DNA of 64,000 nucleotides from Bin87 sp965261195 (GTDB lineage Bacteria; Chloroflexota; Dehalococcoidia; Lucifugimonadales; UBA3495). The stretch is from NCBI GenBank assembly GCA_965261195.1, contig OZ253455.1, forward strand, positions 1,054,001-1,118,000. The letters run 5' to 3'. The notes under the pieces were generated by a model. That model worked only from the letters and a program-made list of their open reading frames with translations. It had not been told where the DNA came from and made no database searches. This document shows, one piece after another, positions 1 to 8,592 of this stretch (position 1 is its first letter; every line of letters begins with the position of its first letter). The position numbers were made by a program, and so were the translations under genes.

Positions 1-197
1 GGCCAGTGCCTCTGCCCACGCAAATCCGTCGGTTCTGTGTCATTCGTGGGCCTCACGTTGACAAAGATTCACGAGAGCATTTCGAGATCCGTACGCACAA
101 GCGCCTGCTGGACATCATGGAACCGACCAGCAAGACGATTGACGCACTGACCAGGCTCAATATGCCGGCGGGGGTAGATATTTCCATCAAACTCTAA
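1..197 (+). CDS. rpsJ: 30S ribosomal protein S10, 3' part
   Basis: This is the C-terminal two thirds of ribosomal protein S10, a 30S head protein that also takes part in transcription antitermination with NusB. The reading frame is open from the left edge of the window, so roughly the first 35-40 residues lie outside. The family motif SREHFEIRTHKRLLDI and the ending PAGVDISIKL are clear. It heads the canonical S10 operon. The 126 bases between it and rplC hold no gene I can support. Confidence 0.96.
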   Translation, partial: PVPLPTQIRRFCVIRGPHVDKDSREHFEIRTHKRLLDIMEPTSKTIDALTRLNMPAGVDISIKL

Positions 198-323
198 TTG
201 GGTTTGGATTAGCTACACCAACGTCGCAAATATGACCCACCGTCCGGCGGCAGGCCCTGAGCCACCGCCGCCGTTTCATCTGTCAAAAGCAGCCAAACCG
301 GCAACACTCTACAGGCAACCAAT

Positions 324-965
324 ATGCTAAAGGCGCTTCTAGGAAAAAAGATTGGCATGACTCAGGTGTTCAACGACGCCGGACTTGTGCAACCCGTGAC
401 CATCATTGAAGTCGGCCCGTGCGCGGTTACTCAAATCCGCACCGTCCAGAAGGATGGTTACCAGTCAATTCAGTTGGGTTTCGGACGCACTCGCAAGCCC
501 AACAAACCTGAAGCCGGCCACCTGCGGGGCACCCAGATTGGGCGTCGCCTGCAGGAAGTTGCCACCGACAACATCAGCGAGCACGAAGTAGGTCAACTGG
601 TCACCGTCGATATGTTCGAGCCCGGCGAAATCGTAGACGTCATTGGCAAATCCAAGGGCAAGGGTTTTGCGGGCACCATGAAACGGCACGGCTTCCACGG
701 GGGCCCGCGCACCCACGGCCAATCCGACCGGCAGCGCGCTCCCGGTTCCATTGGCGGCGGCACGACTCCGGGCAGGGTCTTCAAGGGCCTCAAGATGTCC
801 GGGCACATGGGCAACCGTCGGGTTACCAGCAAAGGTCTGGAAGTAGTGCAAGTGGACGCGGAACGGAACCTGCTGATGGTGAAAGGCGGCATCCCCGGTG
901 CTCCCAACAGCCCCGTTACAATCCGAAAAACCGGGAAACGCAAGTCGTTGCCCGGCGCAAATTAG
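324..965 (+). CDS. rplC: 50S ribosomal protein L3
   Basis: L3 binds 23S rRNA near the peptidyl transferase centre and starts 50S assembly. The 213-residue product has the usual bacterial length. It begins MLKALLGKKIGMTQVF and carries the central glycine/histidine-rich loop (FAGTMKRHGFHGGPRTHG, then GSIGGGTTPGRVFKG) that reaches into the core of the subunit. It lies between rpsJ and rplD as in most bacteria. Confidence 0.98.
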   Translation: MLKALLGKKIGMTQVFNDAGLVQPVTIIEVGPCAVTQIRTVQKDGYQSIQLGFGRTRKPNKPEAGHLRGTQIGRRLQEVATDNISEHEVGQLVTVDMFEPGEIVDVIGKSKGKGFAGTMKRHGFHGGPRTHGQSDRQRAPGSIGGGTTPGRVFKGLKMSGHMGNRRVTSKGLEVVQVDAERNLLMVKGGIPGAPNSPVTIRKTGKRKSLPGAN

Positions 966-983
966 CAAGGAACCATCCCGAAA

Positions 984-1649
984 ATGGAACTTCCCGTAAT
1001 TAACCGGAGCGGCCACGCCATCGACACCATCATCATTGATGACGGCGTTTTTAGCGTACCGATGAACCAGACGCTGGTTCATCAAGCCATGGTCATCTAT
1101 CAGCTCAACCAGCGCCAGGGCACCCACTCGACGCGGACTCGCGCCGAGGTGTCGGGCGGCGGTCGCAAACCCTGGATACAAAAGCACACCGGCCGGGCCC
1201 GACAGGGTAGCATTCGGTCGCCGCAATGGCGGCACGGCGGCATCGCGTTCGGCCCCAAGCCTCGCGATTACCGCAAGGCGCTGCCCAGAGCCATGCGCCG
1301 CAATGCCCTGAAGTGCGTCATTTCCGAAAAGATTCGCCAGGGGAGGCTGATGTGCATTGACTCATTGGCGGACCTGGACGGGCGCACCAAGTCCATGATC
1401 CAGCTTCTGCAAAGCCTCAGTGTTTCCGGTTCGGTATTGATCGTATCCCGGGACGCTGACCAAAACGTGGTGCAGGCCGGCAGCAACCTGAAACAGGTTT
1501 GGACATTGCCGTCGGATCTGGTTAACGCCAACGATGTGTTGAAACGGCAAACGATTCTAATCACCGTGGATGCGATGCGACGTATCGAAGAGATTTGTAA
1601 CGCCCCTCGACACCGAGCGCGGACAATCGCAGCGGAGGGTGCGGAATAA
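984..1649 (+). CDS. rplD: 50S ribosomal protein L4
   Basis: L4 is an early-assembly 50S protein with an extended loop lining the exit tunnel. The 221-residue product shows the family loop KPWIQKHTGRARQGSIRSPQ and GGIAFGPKPRDY. Its stop codon overlaps the start of rplW by one base (TAATG), so translation of the two is probably coupled. In some bacteria L4 represses its own operon; nothing here shows whether that applies. Confidence 0.97.
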   Translation: MELPVINRSGHAIDTIIIDDGVFSVPMNQTLVHQAMVIYQLNQRQGTHSTRTRAEVSGGGRKPWIQKHTGRARQGSIRSPQWRHGGIAFGPKPRDYRKALPRAMRRNALKCVISEKIRQGRLMCIDSLADLDGRTKSMIQLLQSLSVSGSVLIVSRDADQNVVQAGSNLKQVWTLPSDLVNANDVLKRQTILITVDAMRRIEEICNAPRHRARTIAAEGAE

Positions 1650-1933
1650 TGCATCTCAGCGAAGTATTACTCAAACCCACCATTACTGAAAAAAGCACGC
1701 TCCTTCAGGAATCCGGGCAATATACCTTTCAGATTGCACGCCGGGCTAACAAAACGCTGGTTAAGCAGGCCGTCGAAGCGAACTTCAACGTTACCGTGCT
1801 GAGCGTCAACATCACCGTCAATCGGGGCAAGCAGAAGCGTTACGGCCCGCGTATCAAAAAGCAACCCGACATTAAGAAAGCAGTTGTTACCTTGAGGCCG
1901 GGCGACCGCATCGATTTGATCGAAGGCCTGTAG
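1649..1933 (+). CDS. rplW: 50S ribosomal protein L23
   Basis: L23 sits at the tunnel exit and is the docking site for trigger factor and SRP. The 94-residue product is standard length, with the opening LSEVLLKPTITEKSTLL and the basic loop GKQKRYGPRIKKQPDIKKA. It overlaps the rplD stop codon and precedes rplB in canonical order. Confidence 0.97.
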   Translation: MHLSEVLLKPTITEKSTLLQESGQYTFQIARRANKTLVKQAVEANFNVTVLSVNITVNRGKQKRYGPRIKKQPDIKKAVVTLRPGDRIDLIEGL

Positions 1934-1994
1934 TCCGTTCATCAAGTGTCAACCGATGCCTTCTAAACTACGTTAGCCAACGAGAGCGAATATT

Positions 1995-2831
1995 ATGCCG
2001 CTGAAAAACCTGCGTCCCATGACTCCGGGTACCCGTAATGCGGTGCGCCCCTCATTTGAAGAAATTACCACGACCAAGCCGGAAAAGTCGTTGCTGGAAC
2101 CGTTGCAGAAACGGGCTGGCCGCAATAACCGAGGGCAAATCACCGCCTACCATCGTGGCGGCGGGTCGCGCCGGATGTACCGCAAAGTTGATTTCAAACG
2201 ACGGAAGGACGGCGTTCCGGCGACCGTTAAAACCATCGAGTACGACCCCAACCGAACGACTCGTATCGCGCTGCTGCACTACGTGGACGGCGAAAAGTCG
2301 TACATCCTGGCCCCGGTGAACCTTGCCGTGGGCGACCATGTGGAATCGGGGCCGGCCGCTGAAATCAGCCCGGGCAATTCGCTGCCGCTGCGTAACATCC
2401 CCACGGGAACGGTGGTACACAACCTGGAACTTACGCCGGGCCGGGGTGGTCAACTGGTTCGCGGAGCCGGCACCGGTGCGCAGGTGCTGTCGCGCGAGGG
2501 CGAGTATGTGCTCATCCGGTTGCCTTCCGGAGAGATGCGACGGATTCTCCTCAATTGTCGCGCCAGCGTCGGACAACTGTCCAACCCCGACCATAAGAAC
2601 GAGAGTTTGGGTAAGGCCGGAGCCAAACGGCACCTGGGAAGGCGTCCCCACGTTCGCGGCGTTGCCAAGAACCCCGTAGATCACCCCCACGGTGGCGGTG
2701 AAGGACGCTCCCCCATCGGTATGCCGGGCCCCAAGTCGCCCACCGGCAAGCCCACGCTGGGGCACAAGACTCGCAACAAGAAAAAGACATCCAGCCGGTT
2801 CATTATCCGGGGACGTCGCCAACGTCGTTAG
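1995..2831 (+). CDS. rplB: 50S ribosomal protein L2
   Basis: L2 is needed for subunit association and peptidyl transferase activity. The 278-residue product has the usual length. The C-terminal signature VDHPHGGGEGRSPIG contains the conserved histidine near the peptidyl transferase centre, and the end is strongly basic (KTRNKKKTSSRFIIRGR). A 61-base spacer separates it from rplW. Confidence 0.98.
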   Translation: MPLKNLRPMTPGTRNAVRPSFEEITTTKPEKSLLEPLQKRAGRNNRGQITAYHRGGGSRRMYRKVDFKRRKDGVPATVKTIEYDPNRTTRIALLHYVDGEKSYILAPVNLAVGDHVESGPAAEISPGNSLPLRNIPTGTVVHNLELTPGRGGQLVRGAGTGAQVLSREGEYVLIRLPSGEMRRILLNCRASVGQLSNPDHKNESLGKAGAKRHLGRRPHVRGVAKNPVDHPHGGGEGRSPIGMPGPKSPTGKPTLGHKTRNKKKTSSRFIIRGRRQRR

Positions 2832-2867
2832 GACGTATCATCACAAACTTGCAGGCGTTCGATTGCT

Positions 2868-3152
2868 ATGTCAAGGTCAGTAAAAAAGGGACCCTACGTC
2901 CACCCGAAGCTGCTCAAAAAAGTTAATGCAGTGCGGGTATCCGGCGAAGCCACGGTCATTCGGACCTGGTCTCGCGATTCGATGATCATGCCGGAAATGG
3001 TGGGGCTGAATTTCGGCGTTCACGACGGCCGGCGCCATGTTCCGGTGTTCGTAACCGAAAACATGGTGGGCCACCGCATGGGCGAATTTGCCCCCACGCG
3101 CACCTATCGCGGACACGTCTCCCGCTCCGAGCGGGCCAGCCGGGTGAGGTGA
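2868..3152 (+). CDS. rpsS: 30S ribosomal protein S19
   Basis: S19 lies in the 30S head and contacts S13 and the A-site tRNA. The 94-residue product opens MSRSVKKGPYVHPKLLKKV and holds the family block HDGRRHVPVFVTENMVGH followed by GEFAPTRTYRGH. It is followed after four bases by rplV, so the two are probably translated together. Confidence 0.98.
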   Translation: MSRSVKKGPYVHPKLLKKVNAVRVSGEATVIRTWSRDSMIMPEMVGLNFGVHDGRRHVPVFVTENMVGHRMGEFAPTRTYRGHVSRSERASRVR

Positions 3153-3156
3153 AGTC

Positions 3157-3501
3157 ATGCCAGCAGTGAGGGCATTGGCCAAGCAAATTGGCGCGTCTCC
3201 CAAACGGCTCAAACCCATCATGGACGCTGTGCGGGGCAAATCGGTTAACGATGCACTGGACCAGCTCAGTCTGATGACTTCTCCCTGGGCGCGCACCGTG
3301 GCCAAGGTGGTGCAATCGGCGGCTTCCAATGCAGAGAACAATCAGTTTATGAATCGGGATGGTCTCCGCATCACCCGAATATCGGCAGACCAGGCCCGTC
3401 CGATCAAGCGTTTTCGCCCCCGGGCCCGTGGCCGCATCGGTCGGGTTACCCGGCGATCCAGCCATATCATCATCGAAGTGGACGAGATACAGGAGAACTA
3501 A
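3157..3501 (+). CDS. rplV: 50S ribosomal protein L22
   Basis: L22 lines the exit tunnel with a long beta-hairpin. The 114-residue product has the expected length and the hairpin-end signature IKRFRPRARGRIGRVTRRSS, preceded by AASNAENNQFMNRDGL. The gaps to rpsS and rpsC are each only a few bases. Confidence 0.97.
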   Translation: MPAVRALAKQIGASPKRLKPIMDAVRGKSVNDALDQLSLMTSPWARTVAKVVQSAASNAENNQFMNRDGLRITRISADQARPIKRFRPRARGRIGRVTRRSSHIIIEVDEIQEN

Positions 3502-3504
3502 CCT

Positions 3505-4245
3505 ATGGGCCACAAAACCCATCCGCTGGGGTTCCGTCTGGGCATCATCAAAGACTGGAAGACCCATTGGTACGCCAACAACGGCGCCCAGTATCGGGCC
3601 AGAGTTCAAGAGGACCTGTCCATCAGGCGGTCCATCCACACTGAGTACGCCGCATTTTCCGATGCCGGCATTGCCAAGATCGAGATTGACCGCACGGCTC
3701 AGGAAATCATCATCAACGTGCATTCCGCGCGGCCTGGCATCCTTATTGGCCGGGATGGAGATCGCGTCAAGGGTCTGCGTTCCCGCCTGGAAAAGATGAC
3801 TGTGGGCCAGTTGCGCCTCAATATCATCGAAATTGAGCAACCCGAACTTGACCCGTATCTGGTGGGCAGGAACATCGCCGACCAGCTGAGCCGCCGCGTT
3901 GCCTACCGCCGCGCGATGCGTCAGGCTGCCCTGCGCACCATGCAGGCCGGCGCCGAGGGCGTGAAAATCATTACCAAGGGCCGCATCTCGGGCGCCGAAA
4001 TCGCACGTACCGAGAAACTGATGATGGGCCGGGTTCCCCTACACACCCTGCGCGCCGACATTGATTACGCCTTGTCCGAGGCCTCCACCTCCATGGGCAG
4101 AATCGGCATCAAGGTGTGGATCTACAAGGGTCAGATTATGCCGCCGGCAGCCGAAGAAGATGCCGAACTGGAAAGCATTGAATTCCGCGTCGCCAGTCAG
4201 GACGCCGACCCCGAAGCCGACGCCGTTGCCGAACTGGAAAACTAA
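3505..4245 (+). CDS. rpsC: 30S ribosomal protein S3 with acidic tail
   Basis: S3 forms part of the mRNA entry site and its helicase activity. The 246-residue product starts MGHKTHPLGFRLGII and contains the KH-type RNA-binding loop RPGILIGRDGDRVKGLR (near residues 73-90) and the S3 C-terminal domain. The last 35 or so residues are strongly acidic, ending in repeated Asp/Glu/Ala. That makes it somewhat longer than many bacterial S3 proteins. Similar acidic tails occur on S17 and RpoA in this cluster. Confidence 0.97.
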   Translation: MGHKTHPLGFRLGIIKDWKTHWYANNGAQYRARVQEDLSIRRSIHTEYAAFSDAGIAKIEIDRTAQEIIINVHSARPGILIGRDGDRVKGLRSRLEKMTVGQLRLNIIEIEQPELDPYLVGRNIADQLSRRVAYRRAMRQAALRTMQAGAEGVKIITKGRISGAEIARTEKLMMGRVPLHTLRADIDYALSEASTSMGRIGIKVWIYKGQIMPPAAEEDAELESIEFRVASQDADPEADAVAELEN

Positions 4246-4297
4246 CCGATAAAACGCATCCGCCCGGTCGATCCGACCGACTACGGAGACCAGCAAA

Positions 4298-4738
4298 ATG
4301 CTACAACCAAAGAGAACCAAATTCCGCAAGATGGGACGTGGCAAGCGCCGCGGCGCCGCAACCACGGGCAACCAGGTTGAATTCGGTGAAATCGGACTCA
4401 AAGCCATGAGCCCGGACTGGATTACCGCCCGTCAAATTGAGTCGGCTCGTATCGCCATTTCCCGCAGCCTCCTGCGCGGTGGACGCACCTGGATCCGCAT
4501 CTTCCCCGACAAGGCGGTATCAAAGAAACCGGCGGAAGTGCGCATGGGCGGCGGAAAGGCGGCCAACGACCACTGGGTCGCAGTGGTGAAGCCAGGACGC
4601 ATTATGTTTGAAGTGGGCGGAGTGCCCCTGAACCAGGCAGAAGAAGCGCTGCGCCGCGCGGCCCACAAACTGCCAATCCCTACCAAGATTGTCTACAAGG
4701 ACCGGATCACGGCCTTGCTATCGGGAACCGGTGGCTGA
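4298..4738 (+). CDS. rplP: 50S ribosomal protein L16
   Basis: L16 helps organise the A site of the 50S subunit. The 146-residue product shows the start MLQPKRTKFRKMGRGKRRG and the family block WIRIFPDKAVSKKPAEVRMG, then GRIMFEVGGVP. It ends four bases before rpmC, matching the usual rplP-rpmC arrangement. Confidence 0.97.
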   Translation: MLQPKRTKFRKMGRGKRRGAATTGNQVEFGEIGLKAMSPDWITARQIESARIAISRSLLRGGRTWIRIFPDKAVSKKPAEVRMGGGKAANDHWVAVVKPGRIMFEVGGVPLNQAEEALRRAAHKLPIPTKIVYKDRITALLSGTGG

Positions 4739-4741
4739 ACC

Positions 4742-4933
4742 ATGCAGATGTACGAAATCAGGGCGCTCTCCGACGACCAGATTCGAGATGAGTTGGAGAA
4801 GTCCTACAAAGAATTGATGAACCTGCGGTTTAGGGACGCCACCAATCAGCTCACCGACACCAACCAACCTCGCAAAACCAAGAAGGATATCGCCAGGCTG
4901 CTGACGTGTTTGCGGGAACGCGAAATAGCATAA
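4742..4933 (+). CDS. rpmC: 50S ribosomal protein L29
   Basis: L29 is a small two-helix protein beside the tunnel exit, next to L23. The 63-residue product contains EIRALSDDQIRDELEKSYKE and LRFRDATNQLTD, matching the family's pattern. It starts four bases after rplP. An 81-base spacer with an 11-base direct repeat (4981-4991 and 4994-5004) precedes rpsQ. Confidence 0.94.
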   Translation: MQMYEIRALSDDQIRDELEKSYKELMNLRFRDATNQLTDTNQPRKTKKDIARLLTCLREREIA

Positions 4934-5014
4934 GCGCCTTACGATCTCCGAACCTTTTAACCGAGGCAAATTACCCAAGACAAACTCCAGGGCCAAACTC
5001 CAGGAATATTTTCA

Positions 5015-5395
5015 ATGGCAATAACAATGCGCAAGGTTCGGGTCGGCTCCGTAGTAGCCACCCGGATGGACAAAACCGCCGTTGTCGAACTGGTGTGGAA
5101 ACAACGCCACCGCGTGTACCGCAAGCAGATGCGCCGCGTAACGCGTTTTTATGTCCACGACCCCGACAACCAATGTCGCATCGGCGACACGGTTCGGATC
5201 CAGGAAACTCGCCCGATCTCCCGCACCAAACACTGGCGGTTGCTGGACATCATGGCGCGCCGAGAAGTCGCCGACGTGCGGCCGATCGATCTGGAAGACG
5301 ACTCACTCGTTCGCACGGCGGCGGCTGATTCGGACGACGAACCGTATGATACGTTAGACGCAGCGACGGAAGACGCCGACGACGAGGAAGCGTAG
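5015..5395 (+). CDS. rpsQ: 30S ribosomal protein S17 with acidic C-terminal extension
   Basis: S17 is an OB-fold primary binder of 16S rRNA. The core (about residues 1-87) shows GSVVATRMDKTAVVELVW, YVHDPDNQCRIGDTVRIQETRPISRTKHWRL and the end of the fold. About 38 further residues are rich in Asp, Glu and Ala, so the 126-residue product is about half as long again as typical S17. The extension has no recognisable domain and is probably disordered. The rplN start follows directly after the stop codon. Confidence 0.95.
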   Translation: MAITMRKVRVGSVVATRMDKTAVVELVWKQRHRVYRKQMRRVTRFYVHDPDNQCRIGDTVRIQETRPISRTKHWRLLDIMARREVADVRPIDLEDDSLVRTAAADSDDEPYDTLDAATEDADDEEA

Positions 5396-5764
5396 ATGAT
5401 TCAGAGTTATACGAGGCTCCACGTTGCGGACAACAGTGGCGCGCGACGAATCCGCCTGATCAACATACCGGGCTCCAGCCGCCGCAAGTACGCATCGGTG
5501 GGCGACATCATCGTCTGCACGGTGCGGGAAGCGGTGCCCAATTCGCCGGTGCGGAAAGGAACGGTGGTCAAGGCGGTGGTGGTTCGGCAAGCAGCTCCCT
5601 TGCTGCGGCCCGATGGCACCTACATCAAATTTGACGACAATGCTGCGGTGCTCATCACCGACAACCAGTTGCCACGGGGCACCCGCATATTTGGCCCGGT
5701 AGCCCGGGAACTGCGCGACAAAGGTTTCATGCGGATCGTGTCGCTGGCCTCTGAGGTAGTGTAA
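5396..5764 (+). CDS. rplN: 50S ribosomal protein L14
   Basis: L14 forms part of the intersubunit bridge. The 122-residue product has the canonical length, begins MIQSYTRLHVADNSGARR and holds DIIVCTVREA and GTRIFGPVARELRDKGFMRI. Its last base is the first base of the rplX start codon (TAATG), which suggests translational coupling. Confidence 0.98.
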   Translation: MIQSYTRLHVADNSGARRIRLINIPGSSRRKYASVGDIIVCTVREAVPNSPVRKGTVVKAVVVRQAAPLLRPDGTYIKFDDNAAVLITDNQLPRGTRIFGPVARELRDKGFMRIVSLASEVV

Positions 5765-6036
5765 TGTCGAAATCTAAAATCAGGCGCGGTGACGACGTGT
5801 TGGTCATCGCCGGGAAAGACAGAGGGAAAACTGGCCGCGTTCTCAATATGTTGACCGACCGGAACCGCGTTGTGGTCGAGGGTGTGAACATCGTCACCAA
5901 ACACGTCAAACCCCGCCCCGGCATCCGCCAGGGAGGGCGCGTACAGCAGGAATCGTCCATTCATCGCTCCAACATCAAACTGGTGCAGAGCAACTACACC
6001 GAACCCAGCACCCAGTTCCGCAATCGGGACGAGTAA
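5764..6036 (+). CDS. rplX: 50S ribosomal protein L24
   Basis: L24 is a KOW-domain assembly initiator. The 90-residue product contains the KOW segment IRRGDDVLVIAGKDRGKTG followed by VEGVNIVTKHVKPRP. The C-terminus is slightly shorter than in many bacteria and lacks the usual late basic segment. It overlaps rplN by one base and is six bases from rplE. Confidence 0.95.
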   Translation: MSKSKIRRGDDVLVIAGKDRGKTGRVLNMLTDRNRVVVEGVNIVTKHVKPRPGIRQGGRVQQESSIHRSNIKLVQSNYTEPSTQFRNRDE

Positions 6037-6041
6037 GCATT

Positions 6042-6755
6042 ATGACCACCAACCAGGAAGAACAACCCAACCAGGCCGACGCAGGGGCGCAGACTGCTGT
6101 GGTACAGGAAGTTGCAGTGCAGGAAGCTGCCCCAGCCGAAAGTCGCGGTCGTCGACAGCGACGCGGGCAGGACAATGCCGAAACCAACGGGTCTGAACCG
6201 ACGGCACTGCCGCCGCCGACCATGAAAGCCCAGTATTTCGATGAAATCGTTCCGGCGATGATGACCGAATTCGGGTTTGCCAGTCCGATGCGGGTGCCGC
6301 GGCTCACCAAGATTAACCTGAACATTGGCCTGGGCGAAGCGTTGACCAACGGCCGCGCCATGGAAAGCGCCGTCAGAGATCTGACGACGATTTCCGGCCA
6401 GAAGCCGATAATCACCCGGGCGCGCCGCTCCATCGCCAACTTCAAAGTCAGGGAAGGCAACCCCATCGGCACCACCGTAACGCTGCGGGGCGACCGTATG
6501 TACTACTTCCTGGAACGCCTGATACTCACGGCGCTGCCCCGTATTCGCGACTTCCGCGGCATATCCCGCCGTGGCTTCGACGGGCGGGGCAATTTCTCGT
6601 TGGGACTGCGCGAGCAGATTGTGTTCCCCGAAATTGACTACAACAGCATTGACCGGTTGCGGGGCTTTCAGGTAACCATCACCACCAACGCAACCAATGA
6701 CGCCGAAGGGTCCCGATTGCTGGAACACTTCGGGATGCCCTTCATACAGCAGTAG
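6042..6755 (+). CDS. rplE: 50S ribosomal protein L5 with N-terminal extension
   Basis: L5 binds 5S rRNA in the central protuberance. The conserved fold begins at about residue 60 (MKAQYFDEIVPAMMTEFGF) and includes KINLNIGLGEA, SGQKPIITRARRSIANFKVR and RDFRGISRRGFDGRGNFSLG. The first 60 residues are Gln/Ala/Glu-rich with a basic patch (RGRRQRRG), and typical L5 proteins lack them. An in-frame Met at 6222 would give a standard 177-residue L5. I chose the upstream ATG because it sits six bases after rplX and the frame is open throughout. Confidence 0.93.
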   Translation: MTTNQEEQPNQADAGAQTAVVQEVAVQEAAPAESRGRRQRRGQDNAETNGSEPTALPPPTMKAQYFDEIVPAMMTEFGFASPMRVPRLTKINLNIGLGEALTNGRAMESAVRDLTTISGQKPIITRARRSIANFKVREGNPIGTTVTLRGDRMYYFLERLILTALPRIRDFRGISRRGFDGRGNFSLGLREQIVFPEIDYNSIDRLRGFQVTITTNATNDAEGSRLLEHFGMPFIQQ

Positions 6756-6778
6756 TTCGCACCAGCAGTAGTTCCCAC
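6747..6778 (+). repeat. 16-bp tandem duplication across the rplE stop codon
   Basis: Two adjacent 16-bp units (6747-6762 and 6763-6778) differ at one base. The first contains the rplE stop codon (6753-6755), so the duplication has copied the stop. It looks like replication slippage and resembles the other short duplications at gene boundaries in this window. Confidence 0.9.
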
Positions 6779-6794
6779 TCAGGAGAGAATTAAC

Positions 6795-7100
6795 TTGGCC
6801 AAGAAATCCCTAATCGTCAAAAACGACCGACGCAAGCAGACGGTAACCAAATTCGCCCAACGGCGTGCTGCATTGCTGGCGGAAGCGCGAGACCTCTCGT
6901 TGCCGGCACGTCAGAGGTTTGAGGCTCGACAGAAATTGGCCCTGCTGCCTCACGACGCCAATCCCAACCGCATACGCAACCGGGACGGCGCCACCGGACG
7001 ACCCCGGGCGTACATCCGCCACTTTGGCCTGTCTCGCATTTCGTTCCGCGAGATGGCGCTGGACGGGTTGCTGCCCGGCGTTCGCAAGGCCAGCCTGTAA
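6795..7100 (+). CDS. rpsN: 30S ribosomal protein S14, zinc-free long form
   Basis: S14 is a late-assembling protein of the 30S head. The 101-residue product starts from TTG, giving MAKKSLIVKNDRRK, with a purine-rich AGGAGAG upstream. It ends with the family block RPRAYIRHFGLSRISFREMA. Length and the absence of CxxC pairs place it in the long, zinc-independent class. The usual asparagine-rich NRCxxTGRPR segment reads NRDGATGRPR here. Confidence 0.96.
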   Translation: MAKKSLIVKNDRRKQTVTKFAQRRAALLAEARDLSLPARQRFEARQKLALLPHDANPNRIRNRDGATGRPRAYIRHFGLSRISFREMALDGLLPGVRKASL

Positions 7101-7144
7101 TTTGACCGCAGCAGTTGTTGTAAATAAAGAGGAGCAACACCGGA

Positions 7145-7543
7145 ATGCCCATTAATGACCCGGTATCTGATATGTTGACCCGGATTCGCAATGCGATCCA
7201 GGCCAAGCATCAGTCCGTGCTGATACCCCAGTCCAAGATCAAGGTCGCCATCGCCGACATTCTCAAATCCCAGGGATACATCCGGGATTGGGAAGAGGCC
7301 CGCGGTCAGAAATTCGCCACCATGCGGGTTCAACTGGCCTATCGGGAAGGCGAACTGAGCGCAATACGCGGCCTGAAACGAGTGAGCAAACCGGGCCTGC
7401 GGGTACACGTCGGCCACGGCGAGATTCCCCGGGTATACGGCGGGTTGGGTATCGCCATCATTTCGACTTCGCAGGGAATGATGACCGGTTACCAAGCCTG
7501 GCGCAAAGGCATCGGTGGGGAGATAGTCTGTTATGTCTGGTAA
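7145..7543 (+). CDS. rpsH: 30S ribosomal protein S8
   Basis: S8 is a primary 16S rRNA binder in the platform. The 132-residue product opens NDPVSDMLTRIRNAIQAKH and ends with the family block GIAIISTSQGMMTGYQAWR, then GGEIVCYVW. It is preceded by a clear ribosome binding site (aaagaggagc) and overlaps the rplF start by 11 bases. Confidence 0.98.
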   Translation: MPINDPVSDMLTRIRNAIQAKHQSVLIPQSKIKVAIADILKSQGYIRDWEEARGQKFATMRVQLAYREGELSAIRGLKRVSKPGLRVHVGHGEIPRVYGGLGIAIISTSQGMMTGYQAWRKGIGGEIVCYVW

Positions 7544-8147
7544 TGAAGCTCTGATGAGTGTCGGCGTTGCCGAGCGCGTCGCCCCCACGGAACGCCCGCT
7601 GTCGCGCATTGGCCGCCAGCCGGTTGCGATACCTTCCGGCGTAACCGTAGAGGTAATCTACGGTGGCGTGGTAGTCTCCGGGCCCCGTGGCACCCTGACC
7701 CAAAAATTCCACCCTGAAGTGGACGTTAAAGTGGAAGATGGCCAGGTTGTCGTGGACCGGCGCACCGGTCGAAAATTTCACCACGCGCTGCACGGCCTGA
7801 CGCGCACACTGATCGCCAATGCCATCGTCGGAGTTACCGAAGGTTACTCACGCACGCTGGAACTGATGGGCGTGGGTTACCGTGTTCAACAGAACGGCGA
7901 AGGCATCACCCTTAGCGTCGGTTACAGTCATACCGTGGAGTTGTTCCCCGATGAAGGGCTCACCATGCAGGTGGAAGGCAACAACCGGGTTCATGTTGCC
8001 GGTATCGACAAGCAGAAAGTTGGCCAACTGGCAGCTAAAGTCCGCCGGGTTCGTCCGCCGAACCGTTACAAAGAAAAAGGCATTCGCTATCAAGGCGAAG
8101 TGTTGCGCCTTAAACCCGGCAAGGCAGCTGCCCGCCGGGCGGTGTAA
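7533..8147 (+). CDS. rplF: 50S ribosomal protein L6
   Basis: L6 lies near the factor-binding region of the 50S subunit. The 204-residue product has two copies of the L6 fold and the signature NRYKEKGIRYQGEVLRLKPGK near its end. The usual start SRIGRQPVAIP lies about 24 residues in; the extra N-terminus (MSGNEALMSVGVAERV) comes from a start codon inside rpsH. No nearby in-frame ATG gives a shorter canonical start, so the extension is probably real. Confidence 0.95.
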   Translation: MSGNEALMSVGVAERVAPTERPLSRIGRQPVAIPSGVTVEVIYGGVVVSGPRGTLTQKFHPEVDVKVEDGQVVVDRRTGRKFHHALHGLTRTLIANAIVGVTEGYSRTLELMGVGYRVQQNGEGITLSVGYSHTVELFPDEGLTMQVEGNNRVHVAGIDKQKVGQLAAKVRRVRPPNRYKEKGIRYQGEVLRLKPGKAAARRAV

Positions 8148-8229
8148 CGCGCCGCCAAGCGCACTCCTTCCAAATCTCACCAACAAACTTTACCAAAACC
8201 CTTAGCCAAATCCTGAGAGCGAACTGTAA

Positions 8230-8592
8230 ATGCCACGCGATAAAGATTCCCGGAAATTACGTGTCGTCAGGCACCGACGGGTGCGAAACAAGGTTCATGG
8301 TACGCCTGTCCGACCACGACTCTGCGTTTTTCGCAGCCTGAAGGGCATTTACGCCCAAGTGATTGACGACGCCCGCGGACACACCCTGGCCTACGCATCA
8401 AGCCAGGAATTGACGTCCGACGAGAAGGCGCAACCCAAAACCGCCGCCTCAGTTGCGGTCGGCAAAATGGTTGCCGAACGCGCTATCGCTGCCGGGGTTA
8501 CCGCAGTCGTATTCGACCGGGGTGGCTACCGTTTTCATGGACGAGTGAAGGCCCTGGCCGACGCTGCCCGCGAAGGAGGGCTTAAATTCTGA
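8230..8592 (+). CDS. rplR: 50S ribosomal protein L18
   Basis: L18 binds 5S rRNA together with L5. The 120-residue product contains RRVRNKVHGTPVRPRLCVFRS, IYAQVIDDARGHTLAYASS and the ending FDRGGYRFHGRVKALADAAR. Its stop codon overlaps the rpsE start (TGATG). Confidence 0.97.
   Translation: MPRDKDSRKLRVVRHRRVRNKVHGTPVRPRLCVFRSLKGIYAQVIDDARGHTLAYASSQELTSDEKAQPKTAASVAVGKMVAERAIAAGVTAVVFDRGGYRFHGRVKALADAAREGGLKF

Noticed and set aside
198..323. Regulatory leader between rpsJ and rplC
   Set aside because: The spacer is long for this place, but I see no clear promoter or stable hairpin that would support a call.
465..1235. Long minus-strand frames across rplC, rplD and other ribosomal genes
   Set aside because: All are antisense to well-supported ribosomal genes and show no homology.
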